A stretch of 64,000 bases of DNA. Source: Actinomadura mexicana (GTDB lineage: Bacteria; Actinomycetota; Actinomycetes; Streptosporangiales; Streptosporangiaceae). The translations under genes and the position numbers were made by a program. How positions within the stretch are numbered: position 1 is the first letter of the stretch; each line of letters begins with the position of its first letter. This document shows, piece after piece, positions 46,337-54,690 of this stretch. The notes under the pieces are model-generated. The model was not told the DNA's origin. It saw nothing but the letters and a program-made list of their open reading frames with translations, and ran no database searches. The stretch spans positions 310,001 to 374,000 of the forward strand of contig NZ_FZNP01000009.1 of assembly GCF_900188105.1 (NCBI RefSeq). The letters are read 5' to 3'.

Positions 46337-48145
46337 GTGCGGCGTCTCGTCTCCCGGTACTCGACTCTCATGCGGTACTCATCGGTGCTGTCGCTGCCCG
46401 TCACGCTCGGGCTGCTGATCGGGGCGGCCGCGGCAGGAGCGCCCTGGGCGTTCCTCGGCGCCGCCGTGCTCTGCTACGCGGCCGAGTTCGCCCTCGGGCG
46501 GACGCTGCCGGACGCGGCGAGGCCGCTGCGCTGGGGCCAGATGAGCCCGGGCGCGCGGGTGCTGGTCCGGCAGGCCGCCCTCGTGCTGCTGCTCGTCCAG
46601 TCGGGTGACGCCGGCCGGCCGTCCGTCGTCCTGGCGGCCCTCGGCCTCCTGCTGGCCGACTGGCTCCGGGCCGCGACCCTCGCCGGCGCGGTCGCCTCGC
46701 GCCGCGTCAACCGGCTCCCCTTCGTCACCCGCAACCTCGGGCAGGGCGAGCCGTCGCTCCCCGCCCCGAACTCCGCCCGGCAGGCCCGGCTGACCCTCCT
46801 GCTCGAGAGCCACGCCGACCTCCTGCCGCTGCTGTTCGGCACCGCCGGGCTCCTGCTCGGCCTCCCGGCGCTGGTCCTCGCCGGCGTCCTCGGCACCGCG
46901 GCCGTCGCCGTCGCCGTCGCGGCCGCGCAGGCGCCGCGGCTGCGCCGGATGCGCATGCTCCTCGACGCCGGACGGTCGGGCCGCAACGTGCAGCGCCGCG
47001 TCGACCTGTACAAGCCCGAGGTCGTCCTGTACTTCACCGGCCCGGCCACGACCGTCTACCAGGCCAACATGTGGCTGGAGACGCTGGAGCGGCTGGACCG
47101 CAAGGCGATGGTCCTCGTCCGCTCCCCCGAGGTCGTCGGCGCGCTCGCGCCCACCCCGCTCCCCGTCGTGTGCATCACGCGGGCCGAGGACATGATGAAC
47201 TTCGACCTCGGCACCGTGAAGGTCGCGCTCTACCCGGGCAACACCGGCAAGAACCTCCACCTGCTCCGCGAGGAGCACATCAAGCACGTGTTCGTCGGGC
47301 ACGGCGACAGCGACAAGGGCCCGAGCTCCAACCCCGTCAGCAAGGTCTTCGACGAGGTGTGGGTGGCCGGCCCCGGGGGCCGCGACCGCTACCGCAACTC
47401 CGACGCCGGGGTGCGCGACGAGGCCATCGTCGAGGTGGGCCGCCCGCAGCTCGGCGAGATCACCACCGAGCCGTCCGGCGGGCCCGTCCCCACCGTCCTG
47501 TACGCGCCCACCTGGGAGGGCTGGGACAACGAGCACGGCTACAGCTCCCTGCTCGGCATGGGCGAGCGGATCATCCGGACGCTGCTGGAGCAGGGGCCGC
47601 GGCTGCGCGTCATCTACCGGCCGCACCCCTACACCGGCCGGCGGCTGGCGGAGGCCGCCGCCGTGCACGCCCGGATCATCCGGATGATCGAGCAGGCGAA
47701 CCGGGGCGGCGCGGGCGGCCACCAGGTGGTGACCGGCGCGGACGCCTCCCTCTACGAGTGCTTCAACCGGTCGGACATGCTGATCACCGATATCTCCAGT
47801 GTGATCTCCGACTACATCCCGAGCCTGAAGCCGTACGTCGTCACCAACCCCGACGGGATGGACGAGAACCTCTTCACGACCGAGTTCCCGTCCGCGTCGG
47901 CGGCCTACCTGCTGAGCCCCGGCTGCGGCGAGCTGGCCGACATCCTCGCCGTCGCGGTGACGCCCGGCCAGGACCCGCTGGCCGCGGAGCGGCGCACGCT
48001 CCGCGACTACCTGCTGGGCCCCGAGCAGCCGGACGCCATGACGCGGTTCGCCGCCGCCGTCGACGCGCTCGCGCAGGCCGGCCCCAGGTCGACGATGTAC
48101 GGAATCTCCGGACGGGCGGTCACGGCGGCCACCGAGCACGCCTAG
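46337..48145 (+). CDS. CDP-glycerol/ribitol phosphotransferase (TagF/TarL-like) with membrane N-terminus
   Basis: A 602-residue protein. Residues 15-200 contain about six hydrophobic segments, an unusual addition, and 210-590 are a CDP-glycerol glycerophosphotransferase domain: VVLYFTGPATTVYQANMWLE, HVFVGHGDSDKGPSSNP, VLYAPTWEGW, IYRPHPYTGRR, SDMLITDISSVISDYI. HGxSDK and the Pro-His and SDxSS motifs are catalytic in TagF. It should polymerise ribitol- or glycerol-phosphate units for a teichoic-like polymer using the CDP-alditol made by the preceding enzyme. ATG with GGAGG upstream. Confidence 0.86.
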   Translation: MRRLVSRYSTLMRYSSVLSLPVTLGLLIGAAAAGAPWAFLGAAVLCYAAEFALGRTLPDAARPLRWGQMSPGARVLVRQAALVLLLVQSGDAGRPSVVLAALGLLLADWLRAATLAGAVASRRVNRLPFVTRNLGQGEPSLPAPNSARQARLTLLLESHADLLPLLFGTAGLLLGLPALVLAGVLGTAAVAVAVAAAQAPRLRRMRMLLDAGRSGRNVQRRVDLYKPEVVLYFTGPATTVYQANMWLETLERLDRKAMVLVRSPEVVGALAPTPLPVVCITRAEDMMNFDLGTVKVALYPGNTGKNLHLLREEHIKHVFVGHGDSDKGPSSNPVSKVFDEVWVAGPGGRDRYRNSDAGVRDEAIVEVGRPQLGEITTEPSGGPVPTVLYAPTWEGWDNEHGYSSLLGMGERIIRTLLEQGPRLRVIYRPHPYTGRRLAEAAAVHARIIRMIEQANRGGAGGHQVVTGADASLYECFNRSDMLITDISSVISDYIPSLKPYVVTNPDGMDENLFTTEFPSASAAYLLSPGCGELADILAVAVTPGQDPLAAERRTLRDYLLGPEQPDAMTRFAAAVDALAQAGPRSTMYGISGRAVTAATEHA

Positions 48146-48182
48146 AGTGGCCCCACAGTCACCTCCCGAGCGTAGAGGGGCC

Positions 48183-50147
48183 ATGAGGCAACCCCTGGTC
48201 AGCGTGATCGTCCCGGTGTACCAGTGCCGGGACACGGTGGGCGGGGCACTGGAGTCGGTCTTCGCCCAGTCCCTGCCCGCCGAGCAGGTCGAGGTCATCG
48301 CCGTCGACGACGGTTCGACCGACGGCGGCGGCGAACTGCTGGACGAGCTCGCCCGCGCCCACGACCGGCTGACGGTCGTCCACCAGCCGAACTCCGGCGG
48401 CGCGGGCGCGCCGCGCAACCGGGGCCTGGAACTGGCGTCCGGGACGTTCGTGTTCTTCCTGGACGCCGACGACCGCCTGGCCCCCGAGGCGCTGGAGCGC
48501 ATGACGGCGATGGCCGAGCGCAACGGCACCGACATCGTCCTCGGCAAGCAGGTCGGAACCGGCGGCCGCAAGGCGCCCAAGGTGTTCGCCCGCTCCATCG
48601 AGCGCACCCACGTGCTCGACCCCGACTGCGACCTGTTCGGGCGGATGTCGATGGCCGCGCTCCAGCTCTTCCGCCGGTCCCTGGTCGAGGACGCGGGGCT
48701 CCGCTTCACCGAAGGCCTGGTGGCCCACGAGGACCAGCTCTTCACCGCCGGCGCCTACCTGAACGCCCGCGGCGTCTCCGTCCTGGCCGACTACGACTGC
48801 TACTACTGGGCCGCCCGCGAGGACGGCTCCAGCGCGACGCAGGGAGCGGGCGCCCCGCCCGCCGACCTGTACGCGATCATCGCCCAGGCCATGCGGCAGG
48901 TCGCCGACCGCACCGAGCCGGGCGAGACCCGGGAGCGGCTGAACCGGCGCTACCTGCGGCTGGAGGTCTTCGGCCGGCTCGACCGCCTGTACCTGGACTC
49001 CTCGCCCGACGACCAGAAGATCACCCTCGCGGGCTGCCGCGAACTGCTGGAGGAGTGGTACACCCCCGCGCAGCGGGAGCTGGCCCACCCCCTCCACCGG
49101 GTGATCGCGCACTGCGTCCTGCACGAGCTCGACGACGAACTGGTGGAGGTTTTGCGGTTCCGCCGCGGCGGGACGCGGCCCCGCCTCCACCTGGAGGACG
49201 GGCGCGCCTACGTGAAGTACCCGTTCTTCCGCGACCCCGCCGTCCGCATCCCCGACGCGTGCTTCGCGAGCCCCAAGCCGCTGGAGGTCCTGCCCACCCT
49301 GGCGCGACTGGCCTGGAAGGACGGCGCCCTCCTGGTCGGCGGCACGGTGCTCGTCCGCGACGTGGACGGGCAGAGCCCGGCCGTCCGCCTGCTGCTGAAG
49401 GACGGCGACGGCGCCCACCGCCCGGTGGAGTGCGAGACCGTCCCGGCCGCGCCCGCGGACGAAGGCGTCGAAGTGTCCTTCACCGCCGATCTCGCCCCGC
49501 AGGCGGCCTCCCTCCGGAACGGCCGCTGGACGGTCCAGATCGAGGTCTCGCTCAGCGGGCACGTGCGGACGATGCCGCTGGTGAAGCCGCGCGACCTGCC
49601 CCTTCCGCGGGCGGCCCTGGCGGGCGCCCGCCTCCTGCGCCCGACGCAGCAGCGCGGCGGCGGGCCCCTCGTGCTGGAGGCCGGCGCGGTCCTCACGTCC
49701 GCCGACTTCACCGGCGTCGAGGTCGGCTGGGGGCCGGGGCGGCGGGTCCGGGTGCGGGCCGACGCGCCGCCCGTCCTCGGCGACGGCCCGGCGATGAGCG
49801 TCCTGCTTCAGCACGCCGACGGCGAGACGACGATCCGCGCCGCGCTGGAGGCCGCGCCCGACGACCCGCCCCGCCTGTGCGCCGACCTCTCCCTCGCGGG
49901 CGCGCGTCCCGGCCGCTGGCGGGCCCGCTTCGCGGTCGACGGCGTGGGCGATCCCGTCCCGGTGCGCCTGCCGGCCGAGGGCGGCGGCGTCCTCGGGCCG
50001 GTGACCGCGTCGCTGGCGCCCCCGCGCCGCGTGCACGTCAGAATGGACCGCAGGACGGCGACCGTGCACGTCACCGCGCCGCTGGGGTCGCTCGCGAGGC
50101 GCACCCGGCGGCTGCTCCCCGGCGGGGGCAGGAAGCCGCGGTCGTGA
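48183..50147 (+). CDS. GT2-family glycosyltransferase with long C-terminal domain
   Basis: A 654-residue enzyme. Residues 1-230 are a GT-A domain: VSVIVPVYQCRDTVGGAL, VIAVDDGSTDGGGEL, SGGAGAPRNRGLEL, FFLDADDRL (DxD), and AHEDQLFTAG. Residues 230-330 are helical; 350-640 are beta-rich repeats, like the TarS-type trimerisation/binding modules of teichoic acid glycosyltransferases. It probably decorates the alditol-phosphate polymer. ATG at 48183 preceded by AGAGGGG, 35 bases after the TagF-like stop. A close relative in layout is encoded at 57663-59267. Confidence 0.87.
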   Translation: MRQPLVSVIVPVYQCRDTVGGALESVFAQSLPAEQVEVIAVDDGSTDGGGELLDELARAHDRLTVVHQPNSGGAGAPRNRGLELASGTFVFFLDADDRLAPEALERMTAMAERNGTDIVLGKQVGTGGRKAPKVFARSIERTHVLDPDCDLFGRMSMAALQLFRRSLVEDAGLRFTEGLVAHEDQLFTAGAYLNARGVSVLADYDCYYWAAREDGSSATQGAGAPPADLYAIIAQAMRQVADRTEPGETRERLNRRYLRLEVFGRLDRLYLDSSPDDQKITLAGCRELLEEWYTPAQRELAHPLHRVIAHCVLHELDDELVEVLRFRRGGTRPRLHLEDGRAYVKYPFFRDPAVRIPDACFASPKPLEVLPTLARLAWKDGALLVGGTVLVRDVDGQSPAVRLLLKDGDGAHRPVECETVPAAPADEGVEVSFTADLAPQAASLRNGRWTVQIEVSLSGHVRTMPLVKPRDLPLPRAALAGARLLRPTQQRGGGPLVLEAGAVLTSADFTGVEVGWGPGRRVRVRADAPPVLGDGPAMSVLLQHADGETTIRAALEAAPDDPPRLCADLSLAGARPGRWRARFAVDGVGDPVPVRLPAEGGGVLGPVTASLAPPRRVHVRMDRRTATVHVTAPLGSLARRTRRLLPGGGRKPRS

Positions 50148-50187
50148 CCCGCATCCACCCGCTGAACATCCGCACGGAAGGCCCCGA

Positions 50188-50802
50188 ATGAGTCACCGCA
50201 TCCTGCCGAGCGCCCAGGTCGACCCCGGCGCGGAACTCGGCGACGGAACCACCGTGTGGGACCTCGCCCAGATCCGCGAGGGCGCCCGGCTCGGCGCGGG
50301 CTGCATCGTGGGGCGCGGCGCCTACGTCGGCGCGGGCGTGCGGATCGGCGACAACGTCAAGCTGCAGAACCACGCGCTCGTCTACGAGCCCGCCGTGCTG
50401 GAGGACGGCGTGTTCGTCGGCCCCGCCGTCGTGCTCACCAACGACCGGGAGCCCCGCTCGGTGGACCCGGACGGCAGGCTGAAGCGCGGTGACGACTGGG
50501 AGGCGGTCGGCGTCCACGTCGCCGAGGGCGCTTCGCTGGGCGCCCGCAGCGTGTGCGTCGCGCCGGTCCGCGTCGGCCGCTGGGCGATGGTCGCCGCGGG
50601 CGCGGTGGTGACCCGCGACGTCCCCGACTTCGCGCTGGTCGCGGGCGTCCCCGCCCGCCGGATCGGCTGGGTCGGCAGGGCCGGCGCCCGGCTCACCGAG
50701 CGTTCCGACGGGACGTGGGAGTGCCCGCGGACCGGTGAGGTCTACGTCGAGGCGCCCGCCGGCGACGGCTCGGGGACGGCCGTGCTGACCGAGAAGGGCT
50801 GA
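50188..50802 (+). CDS. Left-handed beta-helix sugar N-acetyltransferase (WlbB/WbpD-like)
   Basis: A 204-residue acyltransferase with hexapeptide repeats: VDPGAELGDGTTVWDLAQIR, ARLGAGCIVGRGAYVGAGV, RIGDNVKLQNHALVYEPAVL, LEDGVFVGPAVVLTND, VRVGRWAMVAAGAVVTRDVP. The N-H ALVYE and LTND segments match UDP-2-acetamido-3-amino-uronate N-acetyltransferases. With the dehydrogenases and aminotransferase encoded on the other strand (56343-61394) it completes a UDP-2,3-diacetamido-uronic acid pathway. Only gene of that pathway on the plus strand. The C-terminal 40 residues contain a zinc-ribbon-like WECPRTGEVY end. Confidence 0.85.
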   Translation: MSHRILPSAQVDPGAELGDGTTVWDLAQIREGARLGAGCIVGRGAYVGAGVRIGDNVKLQNHALVYEPAVLEDGVFVGPAVVLTNDREPRSVDPDGRLKRGDDWEAVGVHVAEGASLGARSVCVAPVRVGRWAMVAAGAVVTRDVPDFALVAGVPARRIGWVGRAGARLTERSDGTWECPRTGEVYVEAPAGDGSGTAVLTEKG

Positions 50803-50825
50803 ACCCGGAGGGGGCGGCGGGCCGG

Positions 50826-51422
50826 TCAGGGCTTGGCGTCGAGGCTGCGCACCTGCCGCGTCGTCACGACGAGGTCGGGGTGCAGGCGGGCCAGCCGCCG
50901 GCCGAGCGGCACCGACGTCCGGTCCATCACGACGACGCGGACGAGCCCGCCCGTGTCGATCTCGCGCAGGACGCGCCGCCGCGCGATGCGGGCCAGCAGG
51001 TGCGGCCGGACGTGCCGGTAGAACGGCACGAAGAGCCGCCGGTGCACGGCCCGGGAGACGCGGGTCCGGACGCGGTCCAGGCGGGCGCCGAGAGGGCCCG
51101 CCCGCGCCACCGGCCGGACGGCGAGCCGCGGCATCCTGACCACGACCGTGTGCTCCAGCCAGGGCAGCGGGTGCCGGGCCTCCGCCTCGTCGAGCCGGTG
51201 CAGCCGCACCCGCTCGTCCAGGTCCGCCCACCCGTCCGGCTCGGCGGTCACCACGTCGACCCGCGCGCCCTCCTGCGCGAAGTACCCGGCCAGCCCGATG
51301 ACCCTCTTGTGCTGGCGCTTGGGCGGCACGTTCGGGGCGGGGTCCATCGTCAGCCTGGGGTCCATGGCCAGGACCAGCACCTTCGGGGGCCGCCCGCCGC
51401 GCACGTCACCGTCTCCCGACAT
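50826..51422 (-). CDS. Small half-GT-B glycosyltransferase-like protein
   Basis: A 198-residue protein that resembles only the N-terminal Rossmann half of a GT-B glycosyltransferase: PPKVLVLAMDPRLTMDPAPN, VIGLAGYFAQEGARVDVVTA, then basic helices and a final DLVVTTRQVRSLDAKP. No C-terminal nucleotide-sugar domain is present, so it may be an accessory subunit. ATG at 51422; a GTG two codons up overlaps the previous stop. Last gene of the minus-strand glycan operon. A second protein of similar layout is encoded at 52896. Confidence 0.65.
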   Translation of the reverse strand: MSGDGDVRGGRPPKVLVLAMDPRLTMDPAPNVPPKRQHKRVIGLAGYFAQEGARVDVVTAEPDGWADLDERVRLHRLDEAEARHPLPWLEHTVVVRMPRLAVRPVARAGPLGARLDRVRTRVSRAVHRRLFVPFYRHVRPHLLARIARRRVLREIDTGGLVRVVVMDRTSVPLGRRLARLHPDLVVTTRQVRSLDAKP

Positions 51423-51424
51423 GA

Positions 51425-52891
51425 TCACCCGCTCCCGCCGCGCCTGCGGGCGGCCAGCTCGTCGAGCCGCCCCACGAGCGGCTCCAGCGTCACGTTCCGT
51501 TCGAAGCGGTCCGCGTAGGCGCGGGCCTCGGCGACCTGCCGCTCGTCCAGGCCGGCCGCCGCCTTCGCCGCCGCCACCATCGAGGCGGCGATGTCGGCCG
51601 GGGCGAGCCCGCCCGGGTTGAACCACAGCGGATACCCGCGCAGCAGCTCCTCGGCCGCCGACCCCGGCGTGTGGACCGACACGATGGGACGTCCCGCCGC
51701 CATGTACTCGAAGATCTTTCCGGAGGTGACGTAGCGTCCGCCGCCGTTGAGGAACACCAGCACGTCGGAGTCCTGGTAGACGTCGGCGAGCGCCGTCTTG
51801 GACACCGGACCGCGGTGGTGGACCCCGGGGGCGAGCACCTGCTCGCCGCCCTCCCCGCCGGCGGTCTCCACCGGCTCGGCCGTCGCCGGCCCGCCCCCGG
51901 CCTCCTGGGCGCCGACGGCGGCGGCCGCCGCTTCGGCAGCGGCGGCGAAACGCTTGCGGAGCTTGTCGTCGGTGCCCTGGAAGAACCCGAAGTAGCCGTA
52001 GAAGTTCAGGGAGGCGGCCCCCATGTCCGAGTGCGTGCGGGCGCGGGAGAACCCCTCGATCAGCTCCTCGATGGGCTGCTTGTCGGTGACCGTGCCGACG
52101 AAGGAGAAGCGGGGCGCGTGCCCGCCCGTCGTCACGGTCCCGTCCGTCGTCGCGCGGGCGGCCGGGGGCGGCGCGGCGCTCTGCGGGAGCGTGTCGGCGT
52201 CCCACCCGTTCAGGACGGTCATCATGCGGTCCGCCGCGCGCGGGTGGCGTTCGGCGTGCCAGGCGCGCTGGGCGTCGTTGACGTACAGCGAGTTCGCCGC
52301 GGACCGCAGCACCCGGCGCTCCCAGCGCCAGGCGGGATGCCCGTCCTCGAACATCGGCTCCTCGCTGAACTGGTCGAGGGTCCAGGAGTCGCGGTAGTCG
52401 ATGACGTAGGGGGTGCGGGTCAGCTTGTGGAACAGCCACGCCGCGGCGAACGAGGAGTACGGGTTCCCCGTCGCGAGGACCACGTCGAACCTGCGCCGCG
52501 CGTGCATCCGCAGCGCGCGCCGGACGGAGTCGCGCCCCCAGGACGCGTAGTGCTCAGGGAAGACGTGCTTCTGCCCCCACGTGTACAGCGACTGGGCCAG
52601 CTGGGGGAACGCCCCGCGGAACCGGCTGTACTCGCGCAGGTCCGTCTGCCAGACGAACCGGTTCAGGTCCGGGCGCACCAGCGTGATCCGCGGGTCGACG
52701 GTCTCCGTCAGCCGGTCGTCGACCGAGCCGATCGTGTCGTACAGGAACGGCAGCGGCGCCGCGAAGACCGTGACGTCCCAGCCCAGCTCGGTCAGCCGGT
52801 TCGCGGTCGCCCGAGGGCGGTACACACCGCTCGCACGGGACGGCGGGAAGTAGAACGCGAGGTAGAGAAGGCGTGGACGGCGTTCGGTCAT
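51425..52891 (-). CDS. GT4-family glycosyltransferase
   Basis: A 488-residue GT-B enzyme. N-terminal half: RLLYLAFYFPPSRASGVYRP, VVLATGNPYSSFAAAWLF, YVIDYRDSWTLDQF. C-terminal half: FSFVGTVTDKQPIEELIEGF and VYQDSDVLVFLNGGGRYVTSGKIFEYMAAG, the nucleotide-sugar region with the E-x7-E-like stretch. An Ala-rich insert (about residues 320-350) splits the C-terminal domain. ATG at 52891, four bases downstream of the stop of a half-GT-B gene. Confidence 0.87.
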   Translation of the reverse strand: MTERRPRLLYLAFYFPPSRASGVYRPRATANRLTELGWDVTVFAAPLPFLYDTIGSVDDRLTETVDPRITLVRPDLNRFVWQTDLREYSRFRGAFPQLAQSLYTWGQKHVFPEHYASWGRDSVRRALRMHARRRFDVVLATGNPYSSFAAAWLFHKLTRTPYVIDYRDSWTLDQFSEEPMFEDGHPAWRWERRVLRSAANSLYVNDAQRAWHAERHPRAADRMMTVLNGWDADTLPQSAAPPPAARATTDGTVTTGGHAPRFSFVGTVTDKQPIEELIEGFSRARTHSDMGAASLNFYGYFGFFQGTDDKLRKRFAAAAEAAAAAVGAQEAGGGPATAEPVETAGGEGGEQVLAPGVHHRGPVSKTALADVYQDSDVLVFLNGGGRYVTSGKIFEYMAAGRPIVSVHTPGSAAEELLRGYPLWFNPGGLAPADIAASMVAAAKAAAGLDERQVAEARAYADRFERNVTLEPLVGRLDELAARRRGGSG

Positions 52892-52895
52892 GGCG

Positions 52896-53435
52896 TCATC
52901 CTCTGGCGTGGCCTGCCGGGGACCTTTCATGAGCAACGGAGTAGGAGAGCGCCGCCCCGGCGCCCATGATCGTGTCCGCGAGCTCGGACACGGCCGCCAG
53001 CGACTGCGGGTCCGCGATGACGACGAGGTCGATGGAGCGGCCGCGCAGCAGCTCGCGCTCGACCGTCCGGCGGCGCACCGCACCGGCGTCGCGCCGGTAG
53101 AGACGGGCCAGCCGCCGGTCGACGGGCCGGGCGACGCGCCTGCAATAGGCGGAGTCGATCCGCTTCCCGAGCCCGCGCAGCGGCCCGGGAAGGCACACGC
53201 GCAGCAGCAGCCCCGGGATCCGGTACAGCGGGATCCGCACCGCGGCGGGGCGGTAGCGCCGTTCGAGCGCGGGCAGCTCGACGGCGTCGACGCCGTCGGG
53301 GAGCGGGTCCTTCGCCCACGCCGAGGTCTTGCGCACCAGCACGGTGGCGCTGCCGCCGTCCGCGACGACCTGCGCCGCCTCCCGGACGACCGCGGGCCGG
53401 CGGGAGGCGCCGAGCGCCACGAACAGCACGTTCAC
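52896..53435 (-). CDS. Small half-GT-B glycosyltransferase-like protein
   Basis: A 179-residue protein, GTG start overlapping the previous stop as GTGA. NVLFVALGASRRPAVVREA and GGSATVLVRKTSAW form an N-terminal Rossmann half-domain like the first half of GT4 enzymes; a very basic central helix region (RRVARPVDRRLARLYRRDAG) follows, then DLVVIADPQSLAAVSELADT. As with the 198-residue protein at 50826, the catalytic C-terminal half is missing. It may pair with one of the neighbouring GT4 proteins (inference). Confidence 0.68.
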   Translation of the reverse strand: MNVLFVALGASRRPAVVREAAQVVADGGSATVLVRKTSAWAKDPLPDGVDAVELPALERRYRPAAVRIPLYRIPGLLLRVCLPGPLRGLGKRIDSAYCRRVARPVDRRLARLYRRDAGAVRRRTVERELLRGRSIDLVVIADPQSLAAVSELADTIMGAGAALSYSVAHERSPAGHARG

Positions 53436-54688
53436 GCTTCTCCTCCCCCGTTCGCGGCACCGTCGGCCCCGGCACGGACGGCCGCGCCCTCCGGGAACCA
53501 GTGCCGGTGGTGCGCCTCGGCCACCGTGCGGTATCCGAAGCGCCCGTTCAGGATCTCGCGGGCCTTCGCCAGGTCGAGGCCGTCCGGGAAGCGGTCGCGC
53601 AGGCGGCGGTACCCGGCGACGATCGAGCCCGCGTTCTCCTCTACGTCGATCATCTCCCCCGCGGCGGCTTCCATACCGGCCAGGGTGCGTTCGGGGCCGC
53701 CGCAGCGGGTGACGAGCACCGGCAGGCCCGCCGCCACCGCCTCGATGATCGTCACACCGAAGGTCTCCCACCGGGCGGGGTGGACGAGCAGGTCGTGCTC
53801 CCGCATGAGCCGCGTGGCCTCGTCGGGGGCCACCGCGCCGAGGAACGACACCGCGTGCTCGACGCCCAGCTCGGCGGCCCGCTCCTGGAGCCGCCGGGCG
53901 AGCACGCCCGGCCCGGCCATCGTCAGCGTCAGCCCGGGGTCCTCGGCGAGGCACTCGGCGAACGCCTCCAGCAGCCAGCCGACGCCCTTGCGCTCGACCA
54001 GCGTGCCGACGTACAGCCAGCGCCGCAGCTCGGTGACGGGCCGCTCGCGCGGCTCCCCGAAGGAGATCGGGTTGGAGATCATCTCGATCTTGTGGGCGAG
54101 CGCCGGGAACGCCTCGGCGAGCGTGTCCCGCAGCACGTCGGTGACCACGAGGAAACCGGTGCAGCGCTCCAGGACCCGCTCGTACATCTCCCGCGAGTCG
54201 GGCTGCTCCAGGACCTTGTCCAGGAAGGACGCGTGCTCGGTGACGAACACCCGCGCGTCCGGGCGGGCGTTCTCCAGCGCCGTCCAGCCGCCGCGCAGCC
54301 CGACGTGCGCGTGGACGACGGGCGCCGGGATCGGCTCGCCGCCCAGCGCCTCGCGCAGCCACCGGGCGTGCTGCACCGCGAGCTCGGCGAAGGTGTAGTC
54401 GGGCACCGTCGGCACCGGGACGCGCACCAGCCGGGAGCCCGCGACGTCGGCCGCGGGGTGCAGCGCGACCGGCAGGAGGCGGCGGTGCGCCTCGCGCGCC
54501 GCCTCGACCTCCTCCGCGGGCCGCCTCATCAGCCACGCCTCGGTGTGGTAGACGGTGACGTCGCCGCACCCGGGGGCGGTCGCCTCGACCATCGCCTGGA
54601 CGAAGGCGCCCGCCCACTCCTGCATCGGGTTCGGGTACCAGGGGGTGACGACGGCCACGTCACCGCCGTCGCTCCTGTCCGCGGCCAT
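53432..54688 (-). CDS. GT4-family glycosyltransferase
   Basis: A 418-residue GT-B enzyme: VAVVTPWYPNPMQEWAGAFV, VVHAHVGLRGGWTALENA, FVTEHASFLDKVLE, MISNPISFG, LYVGTLVERKGVGWLLEAFA, and the donor site HPARWETFGVTIIEAVAAGLPV (E-x7-E). Typical of retaining transferases for surface polysaccharide. ATG at 54688, two bases after the stop of the upstream GT4 gene. Confidence 0.9.
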   Translation of the reverse strand: MAADRSDGGDVAVVTPWYPNPMQEWAGAFVQAMVEATAPGCGDVTVYHTEAWLMRRPAEEVEAAREAHRRLLPVALHPAADVAGSRLVRVPVPTVPDYTFAELAVQHARWLREALGGEPIPAPVVHAHVGLRGGWTALENARPDARVFVTEHASFLDKVLEQPDSREMYERVLERCTGFLVVTDVLRDTLAEAFPALAHKIEMISNPISFGEPRERPVTELRRWLYVGTLVERKGVGWLLEAFAECLAEDPGLTLTMAGPGVLARRLQERAAELGVEHAVSFLGAVAPDEATRLMREHDLLVHPARWETFGVTIIEAVAAGLPVLVTRCGGPERTLAGMEAAAGEMIDVEENAGSIVAGYRRLRDRFPDGLDLAKAREILNGRFGYRTVAEAHHRHWFPEGAAVRAGADGAANGGGEA

Positions 54689-54690
54689 CG

